From the NCBI GenBank assembly GCA_963677225.1, contig OY781923.1, positions 1,426,001 to 1,490,000 of the forward strand: DNA of 64,000 nt, in the 5' to 3' direction. This DNA is from SABI01 sp028532915 (lineage in GTDB: Bacteria > Spirochaetota > Spirochaetia > Sphaerochaetales > Sphaerochaetaceae). Positions 26,085 to 34,343 of the stretch are shown one piece after another; the stretch's first letter is position 1; each line of letters starts with the position of its first letter. A model generated the notes under the pieces. The model was not told the DNA's origin and made no database searches. It saw nothing but the letters and a program-made list of their open reading frames with translations. The translations under genes and the position numbers were made by a program.

Positions 26085-26720
26085 ATGAGTGAAAATAACA
26101 CTACAAAAAACACTTCCCGGGGCGATCGATGGAAGCGAATCGGCAGGACCGCATCACTGATAGTTGACAAATTTGAAGTTTGGGTTCTACTGATTAGCAC
26201 TGCTGGACTTGCCGTGTTGCTCATCGCGAATGTTATCGCAAGAAACGTCTATCGTTCCATTCACTTTGCTGAGGAGATCGCCAAACTCTTCATCATTCTG
26301 ATTACGTTCATAGGAACATCATATGCAGCCAGAAAGGCACGTCATATCAGAATGGGAGCTCTTCTGGAGGCTCTTCCAGTAAAGGTCGAAAAAGTTCTGA
26401 TTCTAATCATTTCTGCAGTAAGTGCGGCAGTCATGTTCTATCTGGCTGTTATCGCTTTCAATTATATGGTGGATCTTCAAAGTCGGGGAACATTGACACC
26501 TTCATTGAGAGCACCATACTGGCTGTTCATCATTCCGGCGCCGATCGGTCTGTTTCTGGCCGCTTTCCAGTTTGCCCGGACTTTCATCAAGAACATAGTT
26601 GAAAAAGAAGTCTGGTTATCTCCCGAACAGCAGGATGAATACGAAGACGAGGAGATCATGCTTGAGAACGCTATGGCAAGCATCGACCTCGATAAGATAG
26701 AATTAAAGGAGACCGAGTAA
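26085..26720 (+). CDS. TRAP transporter small permease (DctQ family)
   Basis: 211 residues with four membrane helices (about 28-48, 62-82, 99-120 and 140-162) and the DctQ pattern FAEEIAKLFIILITFIGTS then ARKARHIRM. The C-terminal acidic tail (about 185-211) is longer than usual. It partners with the large permease that starts 2 bases after its stop; together with the binding protein they form a Na+-driven secondary importer in the inner membrane. Confidence 0.92.
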   Translation: MSENNTTKNTSRGDRWKRIGRTASLIVDKFEVWVLLISTAGLAVLLIANVIARNVYRSIHFAEEIAKLFIILITFIGTSYAARKARHIRMGALLEALPVKVEKVLILIISAVSAAVMFYLAVIAFNYMVDLQSRGTLTPSLRAPYWLFIIPAPIGLFLAAFQFARTFIKNIVEKEVWLSPEQQDEYEDEEIMLENAMASIDLDKIELKETE

Positions 26721-26721
26721 T

Positions 26722-27999
26722 ATGGGTATCATGGGATTAATCATGGTTGCGATGCTGATGCTTGGGTTCCCCTTCGTCATCGTCCTTTTAGGTCCGTTGC
26801 TTGCATATCTTGGGATCACCATGCCCAACATGAATATGCAGGTTGTCATCCAGCAGGTGATCAACGGATTCGTACCTCCCTCATTGGTGTGTGTACCGAT
26901 GTTCATTCTGGCAGCAAACATCATGACAAGCGGAAAGGCTGCTGCACGGCTTGTGGAGATGATCAGAGTCTATGTGGGACATATTCCCGGAGGTCTGGCC
27001 ATCACGACGAATGCCAGCTGTACCCTCTTCGGAGCTGTTTCGGGTTCGACTCAGGCTACAGTATCAGCAATCGGCGGAACGATGAGACCGATGCTTCTGA
27101 AAGCAGGATATTCATCATCATTCAGTCTCGGGCTGATCATCAATGCGAGTGATATCGCTCTGCTGATCCCGCCGAGTATCGGATTCATCGTTTACGGTGT
27201 TGTTACCAGCACATCCATCGGTAAACTGTTCCTTGCAGGTATAGGGCCGGGGATCCTGATCTTTTTGCTGTTTTCGATATTTGTCTTCTTCTATTCCAAG
27301 ATCAAAAAGATCGCCATCATGGAGAAGGCATCGAAGGCTGAACGGCATAAAGCATTTAAAGACGGCTATCTTGTTCTCGGCTTCCCGATCATCGTCGTCG
27401 GGGGAATCTATGCAGGAATTTTCTCTCCTACAGAAGCTGCTGCAGCAGGTGTAGCATATGCTCTTATTCTGGAAGGACTGATTTACCGGACACTGACTTT
27501 CGAGAAGCTGAAAAAGGCTATTTTGGATGCCGGTATCGTCACAGGTGTCGTGTTCATCCTCGTCGGTGCAGGTCAGGTGTTCAGCTGGCTCATCAGCTTC
27601 CTGCGGATACCTCAGGCTATCATGCCGGGAATCATCGGAACCGATCCGACCCAGCTTCAGCTTATCATCGTTGTGGTTATCGCATACTTCATCGCATGCA
27701 TGTTCGTTGACCCGATCGTCGCCATCTACGTTCTGTCTCCGATTTTCCAGCCGTACGTCGTCATGACAGGAATCGATCCTGTATTCCTCGGAACACTGAT
27801 CGTCCTTCAGGCTGCAGTCGGTTCGGCAACACCACCGTTCGGATGTGATATCTTCACCGCTCAGCTGATCTTCAGACGGCCGTACCTGGAGGTAATTCGG
27901 AAAACTCCTCCGTTCGTCCTGATTCTTATCTTCTCGACGGTTTTACTGATCATTTTCCCGCAGATAGCAACATTCCTTCCGAATGCCGCAGGATTGTAG
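26722..27999 (+). CDS. TRAP transporter large permease (DctM family)
   Basis: 425 residues, about 12 membrane helices. Characteristic stretches include GFPFVIVLLGPLLAYL, FILAANIMTSG, the SGSTQATVSAIGGTM motif about residues 110-125, and the C-terminal AVGSATPPFGCDIFTAQ, where the SxTPP-like turn is part of the cation-coupled elevator domain. AAGGAG precedes the ATG. With the TeaA-like binder and DctQ it forms the uptake system of the cluster. Confidence 0.95.
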   Translation: MGIMGLIMVAMLMLGFPFVIVLLGPLLAYLGITMPNMNMQVVIQQVINGFVPPSLVCVPMFILAANIMTSGKAAARLVEMIRVYVGHIPGGLAITTNASCTLFGAVSGSTQATVSAIGGTMRPMLLKAGYSSSFSLGLIINASDIALLIPPSIGFIVYGVVTSTSIGKLFLAGIGPGILIFLLFSIFVFFYSKIKKIAIMEKASKAERHKAFKDGYLVLGFPIIVVGGIYAGIFSPTEAAAAGVAYALILEGLIYRTLTFEKLKKAILDAGIVTGVVFILVGAGQVFSWLISFLRIPQAIMPGIIGTDPTQLQLIIVVVIAYFIACMFVDPIVAIYVLSPIFQPYVVMTGIDPVFLGTLIVLQAAVGSATPPFGCDIFTAQLIFRRPYLEVIRKTPPFVLILIFSTVLLIIFPQIATFLPNAAGL

Positions 28000-28044
28000 A
28001 GCACGATCAGGACATAAATAAGCAGTATCTAAGGGGATGCAAGG

Positions 28045-28782
28045 ATGATTTATACAGTCAACAGATCGAGTGTAAGTTATGGGGAAACAATCGGAATCCT
28101 TTTGTTGGAAAACTTTGTTCCGTTCATTCCCGGCGATACGGCAAACGCAACAACCTACCGCTATCCGGTCCGTTTTCAACGGGTTCCCGGATTGTCGGTG
28201 GAGCGGATATTCAACCATGATCTGAGCATGTATCAGATTTTGAAGGAAAAAGCTGTATCTCTGTACGAGGAAGGGGTGAAAGCGATTACCGGCGACTGCG
28301 GCTTCATGGCGGTATACCAGAAACAGCTGGCTGCCGACATGGATATCCCGGTCTTTCTATCGAGTCTGCTTCAGATTCCTTTCATGCTCTCAATCATCGG
28401 AGGAACAGACTCAATCTCAATCATCACGGCAAACTCCCGTTCGCTGACATCGGATCTTCTCGAAAATCTTGATGTCACAGAGAAGATGCGCAGTCGGATC
28501 CATATCGTGGGGCTGGAGGACTGCCGGGAATTCGTGGAGGCCGTGTTCGAGGAAAAAGGGACTCTTGACAGCGAGAAAGTTGAGAAGTGTGTGGTTGAAC
28601 ACTCTCTCACAGCAGTCAGGGACTGCCCTTCCACGAAAGCTATTTTATTGGAGTGTAGTTTGTTACCCCCGTATGCACATCGTGTCGCTGAGGCAACAGG
28701 GCTACCGGTATTTGATTATATCACCATGATTGACTATGTGCACGACGCTCTCATCAAACGTCGTTATACAGGCCACATGTAA
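28045..28782 (+). CDS. Asp/Glu racemase-family protein at the EutA position
   Basis: 245 residues with the two catalytic-type cysteines of the aspartate/glutamate/hydantoin racemase superfamily: Cys85 in TGDCGFM and Cys204 in LLECSLLPPYA. EutA of ectoine clusters belongs to the same superfamily (maleate isomerase/arylmalonate decarboxylase group) and precedes the hydrolase and eutBC genes, as this one does, but the sequence does not look like a close EutA. It may act on a stereoisomer or on the alpha/gamma acetyl forms of diaminobutyrate; this is speculative. No ribosome site stronger than CAAGG is seen. doeA follows after 18 bases. Confidence 0.7.
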   Translation: MIYTVNRSSVSYGETIGILLLENFVPFIPGDTANATTYRYPVRFQRVPGLSVERIFNHDLSMYQILKEKAVSLYEEGVKAITGDCGFMAVYQKQLAADMDIPVFLSSLLQIPFMLSIIGGTDSISIITANSRSLTSDLLENLDVTEKMRSRIHIVGLEDCREFVEAVFEEKGTLDSEKVEKCVVEHSLTAVRDCPSTKAILLECSLLPPYAHRVAEATGLPVFDYITMIDYVHDALIKRRYTGHM

Positions 28783-28800
28783 TATCACAAGGAGGAAAAA

Positions 28801-29979
28801 ATGTCTTTATTCAAGAAAGAAGAGTATCTCAGCAGAATCGATAAGACCAAGACTCTGATGAGCGAAAGAGGAATCGAACTGCTGATGGTCTCCCATCCGG
28901 CGAACCTGAACTACCTGACCGGATATGACGGTTGGAGTTTCTATGTCCATCAATGTGTTCTAGTCGCTCTCGACAGAGAGGAACCTGTCTGGATAGGGCG
29001 GGGAATGGATGCAAACGGGGCAAGATTGACAAGCTTTTTATCAAATGAGAGTATTTTCGAGTACGCTGACAACTACGTACAGTCGACAGAGAGACATCCG
29101 ATGCATTTCGTTGCCGATATCATCAGAAAATTCCATTGGGAAAAGAAGAGTATCGGTGTCGAGATGGATCAGTTCTATTTCACTCACCGCTCTTACGTGG
29201 AACTCGAGAAATCTCTTCCTCAGGCATCCTTTGTCGATGCGAATGCCCTTGTCAACTGGGTTCGCGTTGTAAAAAGTGAAGCAGAACTGGAACTGATGGG
29301 AATTGCCGGCCAGATCGCAGTGAATGTGATGAACGCTGCAAAGACTCATATCAGACCCGGTGTGAGAGAATGTGATGCGGCCTCGGAGATCGTGAAGGCC
29401 CAATATGCCGGAACTTCGACTCACGGTGGGGATTATCCAGCGATCGTTCCTCTGATGATGGCCGGAGAAGCAACGAAAACTCCCCACCTGACTTGGTCCG
29501 ACAAACCCTTCAAGAAAGACGAGGCTGTTCTTCTGGAACTGAGCGGAGTCTATAAGCACTACCATGCTCCTATTGCGAGAACGATCTACCTGGGAACGAA
29601 TCCTCCTCAGCTGATGACAGACACTGCAAAGGTCGTCATCGAAGGACTTGCAAAGACTCTTGAATGGATAAAACCCGGAGTGACTGCCGAAGCTGTCGAA
29701 GCAAAATGGAGAGAGGCTATCAGTCATTCCAAGGTGGTGAAGGAATCCCGTCTCGGTTATTCCATCGGAGTGAACTATCCGCCAGACTGGGGCGAACATA
29801 CCATCAGTCTCCGTCCCGGTGACAAAACAATCCTCAAACCAAATATGGCACTCCATCTGATACCCGGAATCTGGTATGACGATGTAGGGTTCGAAATCGA
29901 CGCTTCGATCTACATGACGGAAACAGGATATAAGGCATTGTACGATTATCCTATCGATATCATCTATAACGATAAGTAG
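28801..29979 (+). CDS. doeA: Ectoine hydrolase, DoeA/EutD type (M24 fold)
   Basis: 392 residues of the creatinase/Xaa-Pro-peptidase fold. Long stretches match DoeA of Halomonas as I remember it: YLTGYDGWSFYVHQCV, YVQSTERHPM, IGVEMD, GGDYPAIVPLM, PHLTWSDKP, and PDWGEHTISLRPGD. DoeA/EutD opens the ectoine ring to N-acetyl-diaminobutyrate. As in the characterised enzymes, the five M24 metal ligands are not kept (LELSGVYKHYHAPIART where peptidases have the Asp pair), so a metal-free hydrolase rather than a peptidase is expected. GGAGGAAAAA precedes the ATG. A second paralogue lies at 31990. Confidence 0.9.
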   Translation: MSLFKKEEYLSRIDKTKTLMSERGIELLMVSHPANLNYLTGYDGWSFYVHQCVLVALDREEPVWIGRGMDANGARLTSFLSNESIFEYADNYVQSTERHPMHFVADIIRKFHWEKKSIGVEMDQFYFTHRSYVELEKSLPQASFVDANALVNWVRVVKSEAELELMGIAGQIAVNVMNAAKTHIRPGVRECDAASEIVKAQYAGTSTHGGDYPAIVPLMMAGEATKTPHLTWSDKPFKKDEAVLLELSGVYKHYHAPIARTIYLGTNPPQLMTDTAKVVIEGLAKTLEWIKPGVTAEAVEAKWREAISHSKVVKESRLGYSIGVNYPPDWGEHTISLRPGDKTILKPNMALHLIPGIWYDDVGFEIDASIYMTETGYKALYDYPIDIIYNDK

Positions 29980-29986
29980 GTGAAAA

Positions 29987-30964
29987 ATGATCAATAGCAG
30001 TGTTTCTATAAGCGATGTGTTCAGTGCGGCAAGACGTATCTATCCTATCGCGAAAGTAACGCCTCTGATCTCATCTTCGGCTTTGAGCAGACAATTCAAA
30101 GCCGAATCTCTTCATTTTAAAGCCGAGATGATGCAGGAGACAGGATCATTCAAAATAAGAGGAGCCGCGAACAGGATCCTCTCTTTGGCAGATGATGAAA
30201 AGAAAAGAGGTGTAATCACCTTCTCGACGGGTAATCACGGACGTGCTGTAGCCTATGTCTCTCATACCTGTCAGATACCGGCGACAGTCTGTGTCTCTAA
30301 GAGAGTGCCTTCATATCGGGTGAAATCGATCGAAGCTCTGGGAGGAAATGTCGTTCAGAAAGGAGAAGGGCAGGATGATGCGGAAAAAGAGTATGAAAAA
30401 CTGAGGGATGAGAAGAATCTCATTCCTGTAGTTCCTTTCGATGATCCATTTGTCGCGGCAGGTCAGGGTACCATCTCGCTGGAAATTTATAACCAGCTTC
30501 CACAGATCGATACTCTCATCGTCCCTCTCAGCGGAGGAGGTCTTCTGGGAGGGATGGCCATGGCCATCAAATCGATAAAACCGTCAGTCAGAGTGATAGG
30601 TGTTTCGATTGCCCGATCTCCGGCAATGCTTGAAAGTGTGAAGGCTCAGAAAGTCGTGCAGGTGGAAGAGAAGGACACTCTCGCAGACTCTCTTCTCGGT
30701 GGTATAGGATTCGATAACAGATATACGCTCGATTTGGTGTCCCGGTATGTAGATGAACATGTCGTTGTCGATGAAGAAGAGATCGCCGAAGCGATGCGCT
30801 ATCTGTTCTATAATCACGGGATAGTGGTCGAAGGTGCCTCAGCGACGTCTCTTGCCGCCATTCAGAAGGGTCTTATCGATATCGAAGGATGCAATGCCGT
30901 GATGCCGCTGACTGGAAGGAACGTGGATTTCGAGAAATATTTTTCAGTGATTCATAACAGATAA
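29987..30964 (+). CDS. eutB: EutB-like threonine dehydratase-family protein
   Basis: 325-residue PLP fold-type II enzyme with the lysine in QETGSFKIRGAANRI about residue 54 and the phosphate-binding loop LSGGGLLGG about 184. It lacks the regulatory ACT domain of IlvA. Directly between a DoeA-type hydrolase and an ornithine-cyclodeaminase-type gene it matches EutB, which together with EutC is proposed to process the hydroxyl-bearing intermediate of hydroxyectoine. Serine/threonine dehydratase or hydroxyaspartate dehydratase activity is the alternative. The ATG is 7 bases after the doeA stop with AGGTGA upstream. Confidence 0.82.
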   Translation: MINSSVSISDVFSAARRIYPIAKVTPLISSSALSRQFKAESLHFKAEMMQETGSFKIRGAANRILSLADDEKKRGVITFSTGNHGRAVAYVSHTCQIPATVCVSKRVPSYRVKSIEALGGNVVQKGEGQDDAEKEYEKLRDEKNLIPVVPFDDPFVAAGQGTISLEIYNQLPQIDTLIVPLSGGGLLGGMAMAIKSIKPSVRVIGVSIARSPAMLESVKAQKVVQVEEKDTLADSLLGGIGFDNRYTLDLVSRYVDEHVVVDEEEIAEAMRYLFYNHGIVVEGASATSLAAIQKGLIDIEGCNAVMPLTGRNVDFEKYFSVIHNR

Positions 30965-30977
30965 AGGAGATAACCGT

Positions 30978-31979
30978 ATGAAATTGGATCCGATTATTAT
31001 ATTGAATGAAAAGGAATTGCGAGAAAATGTCCATCTCGATCACTCTCTCATAGATGAGATCGAAAAGGGGTTTATCGCATTATCGAACAAGGAAGCTACT
31101 GTTCCTCCTATTATGATGCTTCCGGTTCCCAAGAAGGATGGAGAAGTTGATATCAAAAGCGCTTTCGTCCATACGATGGAATCGATGGCAGTCAAAATAG
31201 CTTCCGGATTCTTCAAGAATCCCGATATAGGACTGCCTTCACAAAGCGGTCAGATGCTCGTAATTTCAACCGAGACAGGAATGCTTCAGGCTGTATTGCT
31301 CGACAACGGTTATCTTACACAGATAAGAACTGCGGCAGCAGGAGCGATCGCCGCAAAATTTATGGCAAAGAAAGAGGTAAACGCTGTCGGTGTGTTCGGA
31401 TGCGGAGTTCAATCACGTTATCAGATGGAGGCTCTTTCCCTCGTTCGCAGGTTCGATAAGATCGTTATGTTCTCAATCGATACACCTGAACGAAAAAAGG
31501 CATTTGTCGACGAGATGAAAGAGAGACTCAATGTAGAAGTCGTCATCGCCGAATCGGGCGAACAGCTCGTCAGTGAATGTGACATAGTCGTTACCACTAC
31601 ACCGAGCAGGAAGGCTTACTTTTCTCCGAAGTGGCTCCATCGAGGATTGCATATCACGTCGATGGGCTCTGATGCGGAGGACAAACAGGAACTGTATGCC
31701 GACGTCTTTGAGAATGTTGATGTGATAGCCTGTGATCTTATATCTCAAAGTACCCGTCTCGGCGAGTTGAGAGCCCCGAAAGAGGCGGGATACCTCAAAG
31801 ACCTTTCCTGCGTGAGAGAGATCGGTGATATCATCTCGGGAAGGAAGAAGGGCAGAGAGACCGATGATCAGATCACCGTTTGTGATCTCACCGGAGTAGG
31901 TGTACAGGATACGATGGTGGCTATGATGGCATATCTCATCGCAAAAGACAAACACATAGGAATAGAGATTCCCAGGTAG
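30978..31979 (+). CDS. eutC: EutC-like ornithine cyclodeaminase/mu-crystallin family protein
   Basis: 333 residues with the family pattern: KIASGFFKNPDIGLPSQSG (substrate lysine region about 72), the Arg in LTQIRTAAAGAIAAK about 117, and the NAD(P) turn VGVFGCGVQSRYQ about 140. Family members are NAD-dependent deaminases, imine reductases or dehydrogenases. EutC sits next to EutB in proteobacterial ectoine operons, so it is assigned by synteny as well as family. AAGGAG lies 8 bases before the ATG; 13 bases separate it from eutB. Confidence 0.82.
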   Translation: MKLDPIIILNEKELRENVHLDHSLIDEIEKGFIALSNKEATVPPIMMLPVPKKDGEVDIKSAFVHTMESMAVKIASGFFKNPDIGLPSQSGQMLVISTETGMLQAVLLDNGYLTQIRTAAAGAIAAKFMAKKEVNAVGVFGCGVQSRYQMEALSLVRRFDKIVMFSIDTPERKKAFVDEMKERLNVEVVIAESGEQLVSECDIVVTTTPSRKAYFSPKWLHRGLHITSMGSDAEDKQELYADVFENVDVIACDLISQSTRLGELRAPKEAGYLKDLSCVREIGDIISGRKKGRETDDQITVCDLTGVGVQDTMVAMMAYLIAKDKHIGIEIPR

Positions 31980-31989
31980 GAGCCGTACA

Positions 31990-33159
31990 ATGAAACATAT
32001 ACCGTTTGGTGAAAAGGAATATGCCAGAAGAGTCGATCTCGTGAAAGAGAGGATGGACCACAGGGGTATCGAGGTTCTGCTCGTACTCGATCCGTCACAT
32101 ATGAACTACCTTACCGGTTTTGACGGATGGTCTTTCTACGTTCACCAGGGATTGGTGATCTCTCTCAAAGATGAATATCCTTCGTGGTTCGGAAGAGCTC
32201 AGGATTCAAATGCCGCGAGAATGACAACATATCTGCCTGAAGATCATATATACGGGTATAAGGATGAATACGTCCAGTCAAGATATATCCATACGATGGA
32301 ATTCGTGGCCGGTATGATCAAGGGAAAGGGAAAGACCCTGGCGATCGAGATGGACGGATACTGGTGCAATCCGAAGATGTACTCTGTGCTTCATAGAGAA
32401 CTTCCCTCGATGAACATCGTAGACAGTGAGAATCTGGTCGGCTGGGTCAAGACGATCAAAAGTGAACAGGAAATCGCCTATATAAGAGAGGCGGGGAAGA
32501 TAACCGTCCGGGCGATGGATATCGCATTGGAAAACATCAGAGAGGGTGTGGCCGAGAGAGAGGTCGCGGCGTTGGTGAGTGCTCAGCAGATAAGGGGAAC
32601 CGATACATACGGTGGAGATTCTCCCGCAATATTCCCCATCATACCGAGTGCCGAAAGGACATCAAGCGCCCATCTGACCTACAGCCCCGATCGTTCTTAT
32701 CAGAAAGGAGATGTCGTTCTTCTGGAGCTGGGCTCAGCGCGTTACCATTATCATGCTCCATTGTCAAGAACTGTGTTTATCGGAGATCCTCCGAAGGATC
32801 TGCAGCATGTTTCTTCGGTTGTCGTAAACGGACTTCAGAAGACTCTTGAAGAAATCGGTCCGGGGATGACGGCACAGGAGGTCGAATCTGTCTGGAGAAG
32901 TCAGCTTGCCGGAACCGGAGTCGAAAAACCTTCACGCGTAGGATATTCCTTCGGCCTGGCTTTCGTCCCTGATTGGGGTGAACATACCGTATCTTTGAGA
33001 CCCGGAGATATGACCGTATTGAAAGAGGGGATGACCATCCATTTTATGCCCGGAATCTGGCTCGATACGTACGGTTTCGAGTGCAGTGAACCGTTCGTTG
33101 TCACTTCGTCGGGATGTGAGAAACTGATAGAGTATCCGCAGAGATTGTTTACCCTGTAA
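31990..33159 (+). CDS. Second DoeA/EutD-like hydrolase (M24 fold paralogue)
   Basis: 389 residues, colinear with the DoeA at 28801: YLTGFDGWSFYVHQG, YVQSRYIHTMEF, LAIEMDGYW, TYGGDSPAIFPI, SAHLTYSP, PDWGEHTVSLRPGD and MPGIWLDTYGFE. The metal ligands are again missing (LELGSARYHYHAPLSRT). Differences at the N-terminal domain and active-site loops (STERHP to SRYIHT, GGDYPAIVPL to GGDSPAIFPI) suggest a different substrate, for example hydroxyectoine or a related cyclic amidine; this is inference. Last gene of the operon, followed by a terminator; AGGAGCC precedes the ATG. Confidence 0.85.
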   Translation: MKHIPFGEKEYARRVDLVKERMDHRGIEVLLVLDPSHMNYLTGFDGWSFYVHQGLVISLKDEYPSWFGRAQDSNAARMTTYLPEDHIYGYKDEYVQSRYIHTMEFVAGMIKGKGKTLAIEMDGYWCNPKMYSVLHRELPSMNIVDSENLVGWVKTIKSEQEIAYIREAGKITVRAMDIALENIREGVAEREVAALVSAQQIRGTDTYGGDSPAIFPIIPSAERTSSAHLTYSPDRSYQKGDVVLLELGSARYHYHAPLSRTVFIGDPPKDLQHVSSVVVNGLQKTLEEIGPGMTAQEVESVWRSQLAGTGVEKPSRVGYSFGLAFVPDWGEHTVSLRPGDMTVLKEGMTIHFMPGIWLDTYGFECSEPFVVTSSGCEKLIEYPQRLFTL

Positions 33160-33169
33160 TTCATTTTAG

Positions 33170-33198
33170 AGAGGGAGTCGATGACTCCCTCTTCCTTT
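33170..33198 (+). terminator. Terminator of the ectoine-type operon
   Basis: Ten-bp perfect stem AGAGGGAGTC / GACTCCCTCT with loop GAT, then TCCTTTTA, 10 bases after the last stop. It ends the one-strand run that begins at 20.4 kb. Confidence 0.85.
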
Positions 33199-33351
33199 TA
33201 CGTGCTGGGTAAACAGGCGATATCCAAGAATATTGGAAAACAATATATATTCATTCATGATTTTTATTGTATAATGACAGTCGATCAGAAGCGCAAAGCG
33301 AAGTTCACCCATTGAACAACAGTTTCGCATGATAAGAACGGAGGATGATAT

Positions 33352-34338
33352 ATGAGCAAAATTTCTACAACATATATGGGACTTGAGTTGAAGAATCCTA
33401 TTATAGTCGGCAGTTCGCCTTTGACTTCGACTCTTGAAGGTCTGAAGAAATGTGAAGATGCGGGAGCCGGAGCTGTAGTCGTAAAGTCTATATTCGAGGA
33501 ACAGATCGATCAGGATTCTGCGAAGATGATCAAAGAGAGCAGCGAATACCTCACACATGCAGACGGTGCCGCCTTTGTTGAGGAAGTTTCCAGAAACTAT
33601 TATATAGACAATTATCTGACCCTTATCGAGAAGGCTACCGATGCACTGGATATACCTGTGATCGCGAGTGTGAACTGCAGATCATTGGGAAGCTGGACTG
33701 ATTATGTCGACAGATTCTCGAACATAGGAGCTGATGCACTGGAGATCAATCAGTACATCCTCCCGTCCGACATGGCGGATGATTCAGCCCGGATTGAAAG
33801 CGAATATCTGCAGCTCGTATCCGCAGTACGGGAAAAAACATCGCTTCCACTTTCTCTGAAACTGGGAAACTCTTTTTCATCTTTCGCACACATGATCAAA
33901 CGTTTCGATGATATGAATGTCGATGGATTCGTAATGTTCAACAGATTCTATCAGCCTGATATAGACATCGCGAAGCTGAGCCTCAAACCGAGCGTCAATT
34001 TCAGTAATCCGGATGATTACGGTCTCGCCCTTCAATGGACCGCGCTGCTTTCCGCATACCTTGAAGCCGATATATGTGCTTCCAACGGAGTACATGATGG
34101 AGAAGCTCTCATCAAGCTTCTGCTGTCGGGAGCAAAGGCAGTTCAGGTTGTGACAGCGATCCTTAAAGGCGGTCTTTCGGTGATAGGGGAGATGAATTCC
34201 ACTCTGGAAAAATGGATGGATGAGAAAGGATTCGATTCTTTTGTGGATTTCAGAGGAAAACTTGCCCATAAGCGGCTTGACAACCCTGCCGTCTGGGAAC
34301 GTTCACAATATATGAAATCTCTCAATGTGGAGTTTTAA
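33352..34338 (+). CDS. Dihydroorotate dehydrogenase-like protein
   Basis: 328-residue TIM-barrel flavoprotein of the class 1 dihydroorotate dehydrogenase superfamily: TTYMGLELKNPIIVGSSPL at the start, VIASVNC in the middle, LSLKLG, and the C-terminal SGAKAVQVVTAI phosphate-binding region for FMN. Annotated relatives are usually called dihydroorotate dehydrogenase-like because the rest of pyrimidine synthesis is not nearby and catalytic Cys/Ser positions are unclear. GGAGGATG precedes the ATG. A TATAAT at 33270-33275 could be its -10 box without a clear -35. It leads a short operon with the acyltransferase and lipoprotein genes. Confidence 0.85.
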   Translation: MSKISTTYMGLELKNPIIVGSSPLTSTLEGLKKCEDAGAGAVVVKSIFEEQIDQDSAKMIKESSEYLTHADGAAFVEEVSRNYYIDNYLTLIEKATDALDIPVIASVNCRSLGSWTDYVDRFSNIGADALEINQYILPSDMADDSARIESEYLQLVSAVREKTSLPLSLKLGNSFSSFAHMIKRFDDMNVDGFVMFNRFYQPDIDIAKLSLKPSVNFSNPDDYGLALQWTALLSAYLEADICASNGVHDGEALIKLLLSGAKAVQVVTAILKGGLSVIGEMNSTLEKWMDEKGFDSFVDFRGKLAHKRLDNPAVWERSQYMKSLNVEF

Positions 34339-34343
34339 AAGTC

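Noticed and set aside
29041..29994. 317-codon minus-strand frame
   Set aside because: Shadow of doeA without ribosome site or recognisable motifs.
28801..33159. Xaa-Pro aminopeptidases or creatinases
   Set aside because: Fold matches, but metal ligands are absent and the DoeA-specific stretches are present in both.
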